Below are positions 50,963-61,531 of a stretch of DNA of 64,000 nucleotides, in pieces; the stretch's first letter is position 1; each line of letters begins with the position of its first letter. The notes beneath the pieces were generated by a model. The model saw nothing but the letters and a program-made list of their open reading frames with translations, did not search any database and was not told the origin of the DNA. Source of the DNA: Triops longicaudatus (lineage: Eukaryota > Arthropoda > Branchiopoda > Notostraca > Triopsidae); contig JAGQDJ010000031.1 in assembly GCA_022885665.1 (NCBI GenBank), positions 310,001 to 374,000 on the forward strand, read 5' to 3'. The position numbers were made by a program, and so were the translations under genes.

Positions 50963-51603
50963 TGTGCATATTTCGAGCAAACAAGGTTCTTAACCTTCGT
51001 GGCTTGTTTTTCTTTTCTTAACGAATATCTGTGGATTCAGCTAAGTAAATATTGGGCACAAGAATTTGTGCGCAAGAATGCACGACACAGTATGCTACGG
51101 TACGTAGTTGATGTTTTAAAACTACGAGTGAATCCCACATACTGTTTCCAGTGGTTGAATGAGAAGACCCACGGTAATGAGGCTAATTAGAAGATGCAAT
51201 TAGCCATACGCTGTCTTTCGGACACAAAGTTTTTGGTGTTTTTCCATATGTATCTTTTCTCTCGACTCCTTCCTTTTGACGAACGGATAATGCACACCAG
51301 GTAACGTCAGTTAAAACTGTCAGGAAAAGGCGGAGGAGGGGGAGAAGGAAGCTCAATCGTTCTCACCTTCGCCATAAGGAAACCGCAAAAGAAACGTTTC
51401 AATAGCCTCAGCACAGGTGATTGAGGAATCTGAAAATTTGGAGTCGCTTGCATGAATTCAAGAAAGTTTCTAACAAGCCTCTAACGTTTTATAATTACAG
51501 TACAAACTCTAATTACATACGCTAGTTTGTCCTAATTCCAAGTTTAACTCGTCACATTTTTCACATATTAAGAATTTCAAAGCAAGAAAAAAGAAACACA
51601 ATA

Positions 51604-51748
51604 GAATCTCGCTACAGTGAACCTTTCAGAAACATACACATTCGGTTTATGTGAAATACTATATCAGACGCTTAGTCTATACTTTTTCATAATCCAGGAC
51701 CATTACAATCCGTCCGTTATAACCAATAGTTCGTTACAAACGGTGCGC
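51604..51748. mobile_element. Possible relic of a pogo/Tigger-type terminal repeat
   Basis: GAATCTCGCTACAGTGAACC near the start and TCCGTTATAACC followed by TTCGTTACAAACGG near the end resemble the repeated CCTCG..ATAACG phrases of pogo-like element ends. No TA duplication or transposase is visible. Confidence 0.25.
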
Positions 51749-53915
51749 TATTAACCAATCCTATTTTACTTTACTTTTCAAATTTCTTTATACTCTTCTT
51801 GTTGGTATTTACTGTTTCTCGACACACTGCGCTGCAGAAGTACTTTTTTTTTACGATATTACGTGTTCCAACAAGATTATAACGAATGGAAACATTTGCA
51901 GAATAAAGGAGGGAAGGAAATCATATCTTGTGTGTGCACAAAAAAATTATGAAAATGTTTACCAATATTTGCAAATTATAACTTCGATCGTGGCACCAGT
52001 TCTCAGCAAAGCTACTAACGCTCGCGACTTTTTTAACGCAACTTTACTCTTCCTCATCTTCTAATTCTTGTAACGATTATATCGCAATAATCCGTTAAGG
52101 GAGATCTTATTTTGTCCTTTCACAAGCAGGCAATAAATGGAGGAAAATATTTTCGAAGTTAGGTAAAAGCCGAACTTGCATAGCACCATTCAGATGGGTT
52201 TTCGACATGTTAAATGTCGACTTGCTTTTATAAATGCATCATTCAGTTCGCGTACTCATTTCTCAGCATTCATCGTCCCATGATTTAATGCGAGTTTTCA
52301 GTTAATTTTGTATAAGCTCCATATTTCCATAAGCATTTGATAGTAACTTATTTCGCCCGTTGCTGACAAACGTATTATATTCTACATTACAAAAAAATCA
52401 CAATGACTAGAGTTGTGTTGGAGATTTATGTCCAGCATTTAAAGTAGATTAAGTATTGACTAGAAGTATATTAAGAAGTAGAAAAAAATTAAGTACTGAT
52501 GCGTCCTGCAGCACATTTGTGCTTCGTATGACTTGTGAAATCTTGAACTTACGCGTTGTTTTTACACCTTATACGTTGTACGATGTATGATTTCACGGAA
52601 CTTGAATAGAACAGAATAACAAAAGTCGAATGATTAACACCCCAGTATCCCTTAAGCATTTTTAGCTTCAATTTAAAGTTTTTACCTTTTTTAAACAAAA
52701 CAACAATTTGGTTGTCTGTACAGGCTTCTGAACTCTTAACGTGGAGGAAAAATTAGTTACATAAATTATTTATGGATAAAAGATTTGTTTTCGTAACAAA
52801 AAAGAAATTGTTGAAAAGGGATTTCGTGTTACTTTTTCTGCACATAAATTTCCAAACTGAATTGAGGGTTGTCTGACGCTTGCCCAATTGACTGCGTTAA
52901 GAAGTTTTCTTTTTTTTTAGGGAAAACGTGTCGTGACCTAAACTATTTCGTTAGCTTCTCTTTTTTCTTTATATTTTTCCTCTAGTCTCCCTTCAATTCG
53001 TCTAATTTGCACGTGCAATCAACAGTCGCGCGAAAGTTGCGAAAACATATCTCCGTGTGTGGATATTTTTCCAAAGTCTTCTTTTTATAGCCGAAAATAT
53101 TTTTTGCTCCATGGCTTCAAAAAAAAAATACGTATCTCGTTTCCTATTTTAGCGTCCAGACCTAAAAAAAAAAGAGGTTATAGGATGAAAATAGAAAGAA
53201 AGAAAAAAGAGTTTTGTTTTGTTCGGGAGGTCTATTTTCTCGGTGAACATATATGCATGGCAGGGTTTTATGACTCGAAAGAGTCTTGGGTGCTCATTAT
53301 ACGGTGATTCCCGTCAATGACTGTGGGGGCCTTGGTGGTGGAACAGCGTCGTGAAAAGGCCGGAAGTCTTAAAGCTATCAAAAACAGACGAAAGGGGGCT
53401 GTAATTAGGCTTATATATATTTCGACCTCAGATATCCATTGGGTTTGTTATTTAGCAAAGAAAAGGAACTTACTTCGTAAGATCAGCTCGTCTTATTTTT
53501 GAACGCCTCCAGCTTCGTTTATAACAACCGAGCCAATTGCGAAAGGGGTAATTTTGATTAAGCGCAAGAGTTAATGCATCTCACGCCTATACCTTAATTA
53601 AACTCCTTTTTTCTCTCGAGTCCCTGGGGGTCTTTAATTAGTCTAATTTCTACGTTGCCCAGCTTGTGGCACAAACGGCATACACTTATACTACCTACGA
53701 AACTAACGAACCTTCCTTTAGCTTCCTTTCAGCCTTAAGCGGCTTTTCCGGACATGAAAATATGTCTTAATAACAGTACCATGAAAACGCGAGAAGACAA
53801 AAACCTGTACTGAGAAATTAGCCGGTGCGGGTTTATTCGCATTGTCGCATTTACGAGACCACCTATATATTATACATACACAAAACAGTTCAGTAAATAT
53901 TCTCTATAGGAAGTC

Positions 53916-53990
53916 AATCGGTAAAACCTCGTTTCAACGGATACTCAAGGGATCGGAGAATTTGTCCGATGTAGCCGGTTGTCCGTAATG
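53916..53990. mobile_element. Possible relic of a pogo/Tigger-type terminal repeat
   Basis: TAAAACCTCGTTTCAACGGA is followed by AAGGGATCGGAGAATTTGTC and CCGGTTGTCCGTAATG. The order and wording match the general pattern of pogo-like inverted-repeat ends, in decayed form. The partner end was not found. Confidence 0.35.
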
Positions 53991-54401
53991 AAAATATTGG
54001 CTTAAATGCTTTTCGACTTGACTGGGCACGAAGACTTTTGTACACAATAGCCTAATGTTTTTTATAGCCAGTATCCTTTATGGCGAGGTTGTTACTGTAA
54101 TACACAAAGATGGATAAATCAAAACGATGAAAATTAGGGCGAAATCACACGAGAAAGACAGCGGCTGGCAAGGGTTAAAGAAGGCACAAATTTCCCGAAC
54201 GGTTTCACGAGTTGTTTGAATTTTTGTGGCTAATGGCCATGAGGTGGAAGCACGAAGCAAAAACACACAAACATAAAAAAAAACTAAAAATAATATTGAT
54301 AGCGCGCTCCGCCACCTATTGGGCTTTGAAAAAAACTTTCGCAATAACACAAACTGGGTTGAAACTTGACTGCTTTCATTAAGTTTAGGGAAATTGCCAG
54401 G

Positions 54402-55665
54402 ATGAATCGTTGGCATAGAATATCGGTAAGCTAATAAAACTACTGTTAATTACAATCACTAAAGAAAACTGGCTTTAGGCCCTTGGAAATCACTTACTTT
54501 CGCAAATTAAACATACAAATGCGAGTTTTCACTCAAACAGCAGCTTAAACATGAATCTCATCCCGATGGTGATTGAGCAAACCGGAAGAGGAGAGCGTGC
54601 CTATGACATTTATTCCAGATTGCTTAAAGATCGCATCATTTGCCTCATGGGACCTGTAAGGAAAACTATGCACATGTCTAATCGCGCCAATTAATTGGTT
54701 TGCTAACGTTGTAAAGGTGACAGATGAAATGGCAAGCTTAGTAGTTGCTCAGTTACTTTTTCTACAATCTGAAAGCAGCAAGAAGCCCATTCACATGTAC
54801 ATTAATAGGTAAAAAGTCATAATTAATCTAACTTTTAATTATTTCTTGGTTATTGTAATACTGTGATGAATTGCTTTAGTCCAGGTGGAAGTGTAACAGC
54901 TGGCTTAGGAATTTATGATACTATGCAATATGTATTGCCTCCGATTGCTACCTGGTGCGTAGGACAGGCTTGCAGTATGGGTAGTCTCTTACTGGCCGCA
55001 GGCTCACCAGGCTTAAGACACGCCCTCCCCAATTCGCGAATTATGATCCATCAGCCTTCCGGACAAGCTTTTGTAAGCCTTGTTTGTTTTGTTACTTTTC
55101 GGAACCGAAACATATCTTCGCTCGGAGCGCTTTTACTATTCATGAACGAATTTCATTTATTAATTTTAATTAGTACTTTGAAGAGTATTATTATTGAAAA
55201 ATACATTATTGAAATCATTTTTTTTTTTTGTGATTCGTAGGGCCAAGCAACAGATATTCAAATTCAAGCTGAAGAAATACTAAAGCTTAAGAAGCAAATC
55301 AATCAACTGTACGTGAAGCATACCGGCCTCAATCTCGAAAAAATTGGTAAACAAGTTACATTTGTTTCCGTAATTATTTCTGTAGAGATGCTGTTGTTTC
55401 CTTTTGACGTGTTTCGTATAGTCAGGGTGAAACGTAACCTCCTTTTTTTCCTTAAGTTCTAATTTTGAACAGTTTTGTTGAGCAGTTTTTATTTATTTTT
55501 TACTTTTCTTTTTCAGAGCCGACCATGGAAAGAGATAAATTCATGAGTCCGCAAGAAGCCAGAGAATATGGCTTAATAGACAAAATTCTTGAACACCCTC
55601 CAAAGCGTGGAGAAGCATCTCACCTTCACGACAAGAAAGACAAAGAGCATGTGTCAGATTCCTAG
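54402..55665 (+). CDS. CLPP: Mitochondrial ATP-dependent Clp protease proteolytic subunit
   Basis: Six exons: 54402-54425, 54479-54655, 54717-54808, 54880-55072, 55241-55346 and 55517-55665. They total 247 codons (246 residues; human CLPP 277). The serine-protease triad is complete: Ser130 in GQACSMGS, His155 in MIHQPSG and Asp204 in MERDKFMSP. SPGGSVTAG at about 98-106 is the oxyanion-hole loop. The subunit forms two stacked heptamers that degrade proteins fed by CLPX in the mitochondrial matrix. The first exon codes for just MNRWHRIS. With the second exon it gives a Ser/Asn/His-rich leader with few acidic residues, as expected of a targeting peptide, before LIPMVIEQTGRGERAYDI. The C-terminal tail is short. 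The gene is tail to tail with the CLIP protease, 114 bases between stops. Confidence 0.95.
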
Positions 55666-55779
55666 AATCCGTAAAAGTTTGCGCGTTTACTAGTACCAGA
55701 ATCCAATTAATTTTTAAGATCGGGGCGAATTTCATGTGGAATTGAAGAAAAAGGTGGGCTAAATACAAAAAGATTCTGC

Positions 55780-57513
55780 TTATCCGGACATAATTTTAGT
55801 TAACCATGGTAAATAATCCACGACGCGCGTGTATAAACCTGGCACTCCCGGTATACCACACCCATGACCCCTGGATACGATCCCAATCACCGCACCACGT
55901 CCATTTTTCGGGTTCCGATAAATCAGAGGACTTCCAGAGTCTCCCTAAGAGTAAAAGAGAGCCTCAGAAAGCCATTCAGAATTCCCCTTAATGTTTTTAG
56001 AGAGCAGGCTAAAGAAGTTTACAGTAATTACCTCTGTTACGCTATAACAAAATTAGCTTAATTAGCACAATACTTACAAGGCAAGCGTCACCAACCAAGC
56101 TGTTTGGACCAGATTTGAGGTCTGCTGCACATAAAGTTTTGGCTTTAACACCATTAGGAAATTTGGAAGCGAAGTGAGTTCTGTACGTAGCGTTGCAAGT
56201 CATTAGGTCAACTATGTTAAGTTCCAGTTTCATTAATCGTTTCTGTATTCTCCCACCTAAAAGAGGATCAAATCAAGGGAAAAATATTTAATTATTTGGT
56301 TATTTTAGTGCATTGAAACTTATACCGAACATCGTAGCACCCCATCCAGCCACGTATACTGTTTGGTTCGGATAACCGAAATAATCCTCATGGTTCGTTT
56401 GTCTTCCTCCAGGCAAGCAAATTGGCCTGATAGGCCAGCTAGTATTGTAAGTGTGGCGAAGTTCAAGAACAGCTATGTCTGCTTCTGTATTGGACCCGTA
56501 ATAGTTCGGATGGATGTAAGAACGATTAATAGGAATATCCATCACCGAAGGATCAGCCAAGTCGTAGTTGCCCACACGGGCGATATTAATGCCGCCAATA
56601 GCACAATGAGCTGCTGTTAGAACGTGTGTAGGGCTAATAAGCGTGCCTCCGCAAAGAAACTGGGGCTCGTCTTCGGATTTTTTATTTACTCCTAGAGCGA
56701 CCTATGCATTTTTTTTTGTATTATCATGTGTTGTAATATAAAAACCCGTCTTCGATAGATTGTTGAGCTCTAGTTAGAATTGTACCGTCTGACTAGCTTT
56801 CTGATTTTCTTTTTCTGACTCCTGAATCTGAACAAATTAGTGGCACTTCCAGTGAAAACATTCATTTAGTGGCTAATGGTGAGATACTATGGAGGAAAAA
56901 TTAACGAAATAATATGGTTAATGTTCTTGTTTAAAATTGTAAGCATCATACGTAATTATTGTGATACGGGTAATTCTTATTTTTTAAAGCTCTGAGTGTT
57001 TATGTACATTAAAGCTGCCCGACAGCATTTGTAGGATCGCAACTTCATTCTAGAAATCTGAAAATTACGAACCATCCAAGGCCAAGAGCTGTCCATCACA
57101 ACTTGACCCTTCGTAATTCGAGTGCCGATGGCTGAATAAGGCAATCCGCAATCTATTACAAAGAAAAGTAGCATGCAACTGTCTTACGTTCTAACAAAAT
57201 TACTAACCGTAAATCTCCATGAAAGGGCAGCACACAATCATATTTGGCCAATTCCTAAGGCCACAAGCAGTCCAGTAAAACGGATGTAGGAATGACATCG
57301 GATAGTTTGATCTGCATGTGGAATAAGTTTGGCAAAAGCCGTAAATTCCTTCTGTGACCTGACAAAACTGCCCCACATGTTTTCCTATAGAAACATAATT
57401 TTATGCGTTTTCATTTGACCAAAACGAAATTTTGCAAGTGCTAAATTACCTGTGCAGTTAAAGCTGAAAGAAACTACGAAGGAAAGCTGCAAAATATGCT
57501 TCATTAAATGCAT
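55780..57513 (-). CDS. CLIP-domain trypsin-like serine protease, secreted zymogen
   Basis: Six exons on minus: 57450-57513, 57208-57384, 57073-57152, 56326-56701, 56078-56256 and 55780-55944. They sum to 347 codons (346 residues). A signal peptide covers about residues 1-20. A CLIP domain with six cysteines (C29, C39, C45, C62, C73, C74) follows. The activation site is TR/ITKG at 92/93. Catalytic residues are His139 (TAAHC), Asp182 (ADIAVLEL) and Ser295 (GDSGSPL). Asp289, six residues before the serine, predicts cleavage after Arg or Lys. The segment usually SWG reads SRG, so the conserved pocket Trp215 (chymotrypsin numbering) is Arg. CLIP proteases work in extracellular cascades for melanisation, Toll activation or clotting in arthropods; which one applies here is unknown. 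The donor after 57073 is GTTCGT, weak but supported by the frame. Confidence 0.92.
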
Positions 57514-58335
57514 TCTTATACCTCGAAGAAAAAAGTCAAAACTGATTTACATCAAACGTTTCCTTTTAGTGGGTGGGGAAATTTTGAAGACGTGATAGTG
57601 AACTCCGGAAACCGCTGACTTTATCACTTTGTTTGAACCAACTCGGAGGTTTAATTTCGAATTTTTATTGTATGTTTTAATCGAATTTCTCCGAATTGGA
57701 GGAATAAAGAGCAACATTGTAGCAGGTGCCATCTCACCTGCATCGCCCATTGTTGCGTTCGCTTTTCCACGAAATCTGTCTCATTCAATTTCCCTAAACC
57801 GCTCAATACGGACCTTCTCACCCTGTTTAGAGCCTCCGCACTTCAACTTAACCAAAAAAGGGCCACTTAAGCACCTCTTGCCCTTAAAGCTCTAGCCACA
57901 CACCTCCAAGCCCTAACTCCGCCCTCTTTTTATGCGATTAGGATGAACTGTAAGCGGCCGGCCTTATTGTTCTCGATGTCTTCGAGTCGAGTTGACTTCC
58001 TTCCGTTACTATCTCACCATCATTTTATCTAAATTAAAATTCCAACGTTTAACATGTACTATTAGCTATCGATTTCGCAAGTTCGTTTAGACAAATAGAA
58101 AACTCCGGAAAACGAAAAGTGAATTTATCTCCAAAGGGATTTGAAAATCTGTGATTTAGTTGAGTTACCCGCTTTGAACTTGACAGCCCTTGGAAAAAAT
58201 CCAAAACAAAGGTTTGTGAGGACAATTTTAAAAATTGTTTTGTAATCATATTAACTTAATGTCTCACTTTTACTTTTCCTAGGAAAATTTTGTTTGGCTG
58301 CAAGTGGATACCTATATAAACATTTAGTAACGAAT
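57514..58335. other. Divergent gap between the CLIP protease and SOBP
   Basis: Both genes start outward from here, so it contains both upstream regions. Open frames on both strands (57629-57895 plus, 58049-58249 minus) show no family resemblance. The CLIP-protease side is GC-richer at about 57820-57960. Confidence 0.5.
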
Positions 58336-61300
58336 ATGAATCGAGGTAATGGACGTCGGACATTCCCTGTCAAGGAAGATGACATTAAAGTAATTTTTCG
58401 CTCACTCTAGAACTGAAGCATTTTCTATTTTACTGCCCAGTCCCTTGGATATTAAACTACACCGATTTTTTTTTTTTTTTGGATTTTTACGGGTTTATTC
58501 GTATGGAGATGATGGGTTATAGCAAAGAGCGAATAAGAAAGGGCTTGTGATCTTGTCTTGCAGTAGGAGTGCAAAGTCGTCGGGAAAGATGAGTTGGGTT
58601 ACTATTTTGGGATATGGGAACAGCTGCAAACCAAGAAAAGACAAAAACACAACTCGGACTAACAGATCCGTTTTCAAACAAATTCCAGATTACGGAAAAT
58701 CAGGTGCTAGTTGCAGGAACGATTGTTGGAGTTAAACCGCAAAAATGAAAGGGGCGGAGTTAAAATTAAGTTGCACAACTATATAACTTTTCAAAACCTC
58801 CCGTTGAACGGCTCTCTCGAGGAGTCAGTAGACATAATACCTGATATGGGAATCCGGATCGGGTGTCCCAAGAGATCGCGTATCCTTTGGTGACGTCATC
58901 GACTCGTAATAAAACTCCTTGGCGTCGAATTTCGTTCAACTCGCCATGGATGGATGTAGCATCGTCGCTCATTAGCTTGGATCTTTAGCAAAAGCTTTTT
59001 CTTTTTTTCCCAAAATGTTTCCAGTTTCGCAATAAAACCAGTTGTCAGCTAACGCTGCTTGACGTCGTGTGATTTTTATCCTCCAAGACCGGTATGAGTA
59101 CCGTACATTGTGTTTTAGCCACGCCTCTATCAAACGCGGAGATGCAAGGTGATCCTAATTCCCGCTTCCTCTGTTTTCCCCCACTTCTTCTTCTGCATTA
59201 GAAAAAAATTCTTTTATGACTTATGTTACAGGCTAAAGCAGCTTCCAATGAAGTGGGCAACTGGTATGGTTACAAGAGAATGGAAACCGTTTCCTTGAGT
59301 CCAACAATGGGACGAGCTGATACCCTGAAAAAATCCGTTTCTTGTTCGCCCACCTCTTTAGTTTCAAATTTCCATGGTGAAACCGTAGGTAGCTTGGATT
59401 CTAAGAAAACAGGTATGATGAATATATTCCAATGTTATTTCGTTTTAGAAATAGGGCTCGATTTTGCACGAAGACGGAATTTGTACCACGTTTTGCAGTC
59501 AATCAGCCTCCGCTGTTTAGTAGCATTATTTTTTTTTCCAGTATAATAAGCATAATTTGTCTGTAGAAATTGATATATAATGAACAGATGTTCGAAAAAC
59601 TACAAACTATTGCTGTGATGCCTTTCCCATAGGAGCACGACAAAATTGACCCTGGGAAGTTAAACCAGTGGAAAGTTGTACTGATCTAGGAGTTACAATT
59701 AGAATTTCAGATTCTTAAAATTCTTATGAAATGTAAGTTTCATGCTCATAAAAAGGCAGTATTCTTTCCTTTCTCGAAAAAAAGTGGCTCTATAATTACT
59801 GACAGTGGACTTGAGGCCAAAAGGGGCGTGATCGACACTCATTGCCACTTAAAGCTTCTGCTGGCACCAAATGGGGCGGGTTTTAATGCTTTAAACAATG
59901 GGGGACTAGCATGCCATAAGATTAAAAGACAAATGAAATGGTAATAGCAATTTTTCGTCCTGTGAATGTTCCTTTCATTTTTTTAACGTGTAATCTTTAA
60001 ATAAATGGATTTAAAAGCTTATGAATATTCTGTCGTAGCTGTCTTGTTCCTAGTGTTTAGGGGGACGGTGAATGTCTCGAAGAGCTGCTAAAATTATGGA
60101 TTGTAGAGGGACAAGCTTTGATATGAAGAAGGGTACTAATTTATTTCCTAACATACAAAATATGTGCGCTTTTCAATTTTTTGCTAACCTATTGTTGTTT
60201 TCACTTTGTAATATTCATTTTAACTATTCAAAATTTTAAGCAATCTAGCCTGTCTGATATCCGAGATACTTTTTATGTGATGAAACATTTGTCAGAAATT
60301 TATGGTATTACTTAAAAAAATTTTTCTAATGAACAGGTAATAATTTGAGGGATCGTGGCATGGAGAAATGCGCGTTCTGTGGATTAAAAAGAACGAAGTG
60401 GCGAACCGATATTTTACCAGCCACCTCTTCTGATTCTACACACGCTGTATTTTGTTCCACCAACTGTTCGCTCTTGAGTCGGAGGTCGAATTCGAAACGG
60501 ACAAAAATCTGCGACTGGTGCAAACATATTAGACACACAATGTCGTATGTAGATTTTTACGATGGAGATCACCAATTACAGTTTTGCAGGTAATTAAGTA
60601 CCACTGAAATTTTACTGCTTATTCGGGGGACACTAATATCGTGTGTTTCGCGATTTGAATGAACACTATAATGTGACTAAGGAATAAATCATAAACGTGG
60701 TTTACGTTCGACATTAATTTGCTGTACTTAAGTATAAAACCGTTTCATTTTCGTCTTTAGATGTGTGGTTGTAAGGTATACGATTGTTTTCAAACCGTAC
60801 AATTAATAAAGTTGTTCTTGTTCTCCTTTTTTCTTACAGCGATAAATGCTTAAACCAATACAAAATGCATCTCTTTTGCAAAGAAGCCACTGCCCATTTA
60901 CCAATAAAGGGCCCCAATTTGTTGCCTCATGCACCTACTGCGATATCGGGAAGCAGCGTACTTATTACGCCAGACCTTTGGCTCAAAAACTGCCACGAAG
61001 TTCTCTCTTCTAGTTCTCTGGAGTTTTTCGAAAACGAGTCTTCGTCTTCTGATGCTTCGTCTTTACATTTACCGGAAGATTTGACCATCAAGAAAACTAG
61101 TGCTAATGCAGCGACACCCGTTTCTTGTCCCACCGCAACGCCAAAACGAAAATGTACGGAAATTTCTTCCCCCGAATGTTACCCATCATCTAAGGAGCGC
61201 AAACTGGAAAATAATGTCCAGGAAGTCGAAGAATTATTAAGTCAGACGGACAAGAGTTCCTGCGAAAAACCAGAGGAGAGACGAAAGGATATCTCCGATA

Positions 61301-61470
61301 AAAGTCAACATCAATGTATTCGCAGCATCAACTCTTGGATCGATCCTTGCAACATCCTATTGACTCCTTATCCTGTTCTCATTCCTTTACCAATTCCCAT
61401 TCCGATTCCTATCCCGCTTCACGTGTATGCCGAATGCGCTCAAAGAATTAACAAAGAGACTTCCGAGTAA
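58336..61470 (+). CDS. SOBP: Sine oculis-binding protein (SOBP) family, FCS-type zinc fingers
   Basis: Four exons, 58336-58389, 59232-59412, 60337-60589 and 60840-61470, total 373 codons (372 residues). The first codes for MNRGNGRRTFPVKEDDIK. It was chosen because its phase-0 end joins the segment NEVGNWYGYKRME, which matches NELLGWYGY of vertebrate SOBP. Two paired-cysteine FCS zinc fingers follow: C90/C93/C118/C122 and C137/C140/C162/C166, with CDWCKHIRHT and FCSDKCLNQYKM diagnostic of SOBP. A Ser-rich middle is followed by the proline-isoleucine run PLPIPIPIPIP near residues 345-355, also a SOBP hallmark. The protein is much shorter than vertebrate SOBP. SOBP binds Six-family homeodomain proteins and acts in sensory-organ development. 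Intron 1 holds a candidate antisense gene. Confidence 0.92.
58495..58972 (-). CDS. Unrecognised two-exon reading frame nested antisense in SOBP intron 1
   Basis: Exons 58841-58972 and 58495-58623 on minus join in phase 0 (TATCAG/gtatta ... tttgcag/CTG) to 87 codons (86 residues). Exon 1 starts MSDDATSIHGELNEIRRQG and includes LLRVDDVTKGYAISWDTRSG. Exon 2 runs from LFPYPKIVTQLIFPDDF to NPSSPYE and the stop. There is no signal peptide or clear membrane helix. The first exon is GC-richer than the surrounding intron and looks coding. The second has a good pyrimidine-rich acceptor. I recognise no family. The second exon could be wrong, with other exons beyond it, or exon 1 could be the only conserved part. 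Confidence 0.5.
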
Positions 61471-61531
61471 AGTTGTTTTTTTCTTCGAAAAATAATATCA
61501 ACCCTTAGTTTAGTATAAATCGTTGATGATT

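Larger units (their letters stand above)
50963..54401. other. Head-to-head intergenic region between RUNX and CLPP
   Basis: This holds the upstream regions of both genes. Open frames are short and A/K-rich or low in complexity; none is supported. Two stretches resembling old DNA-transposon ends are listed separately, and a purine-rich tract lies near 51330-51355. Confidence 0.5.

Noticed and set aside
50696..50980. 94-codon minus-strand frame starting upstream of the RUNX micro-exon
   Set aside because: Only its MSRKP part before the GTGAGT donor fits RUNX. The rest is A/K/N-rich intron sequence.
53059..53502. Two lysine-rich plus-strand frames upstream of CLPP, considered as a leader exon
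   Set aside because: Neither ends in a donor that fits the CLPP acceptor at 54479. The exon at 54402-54425 does so with a phase-0 joint.
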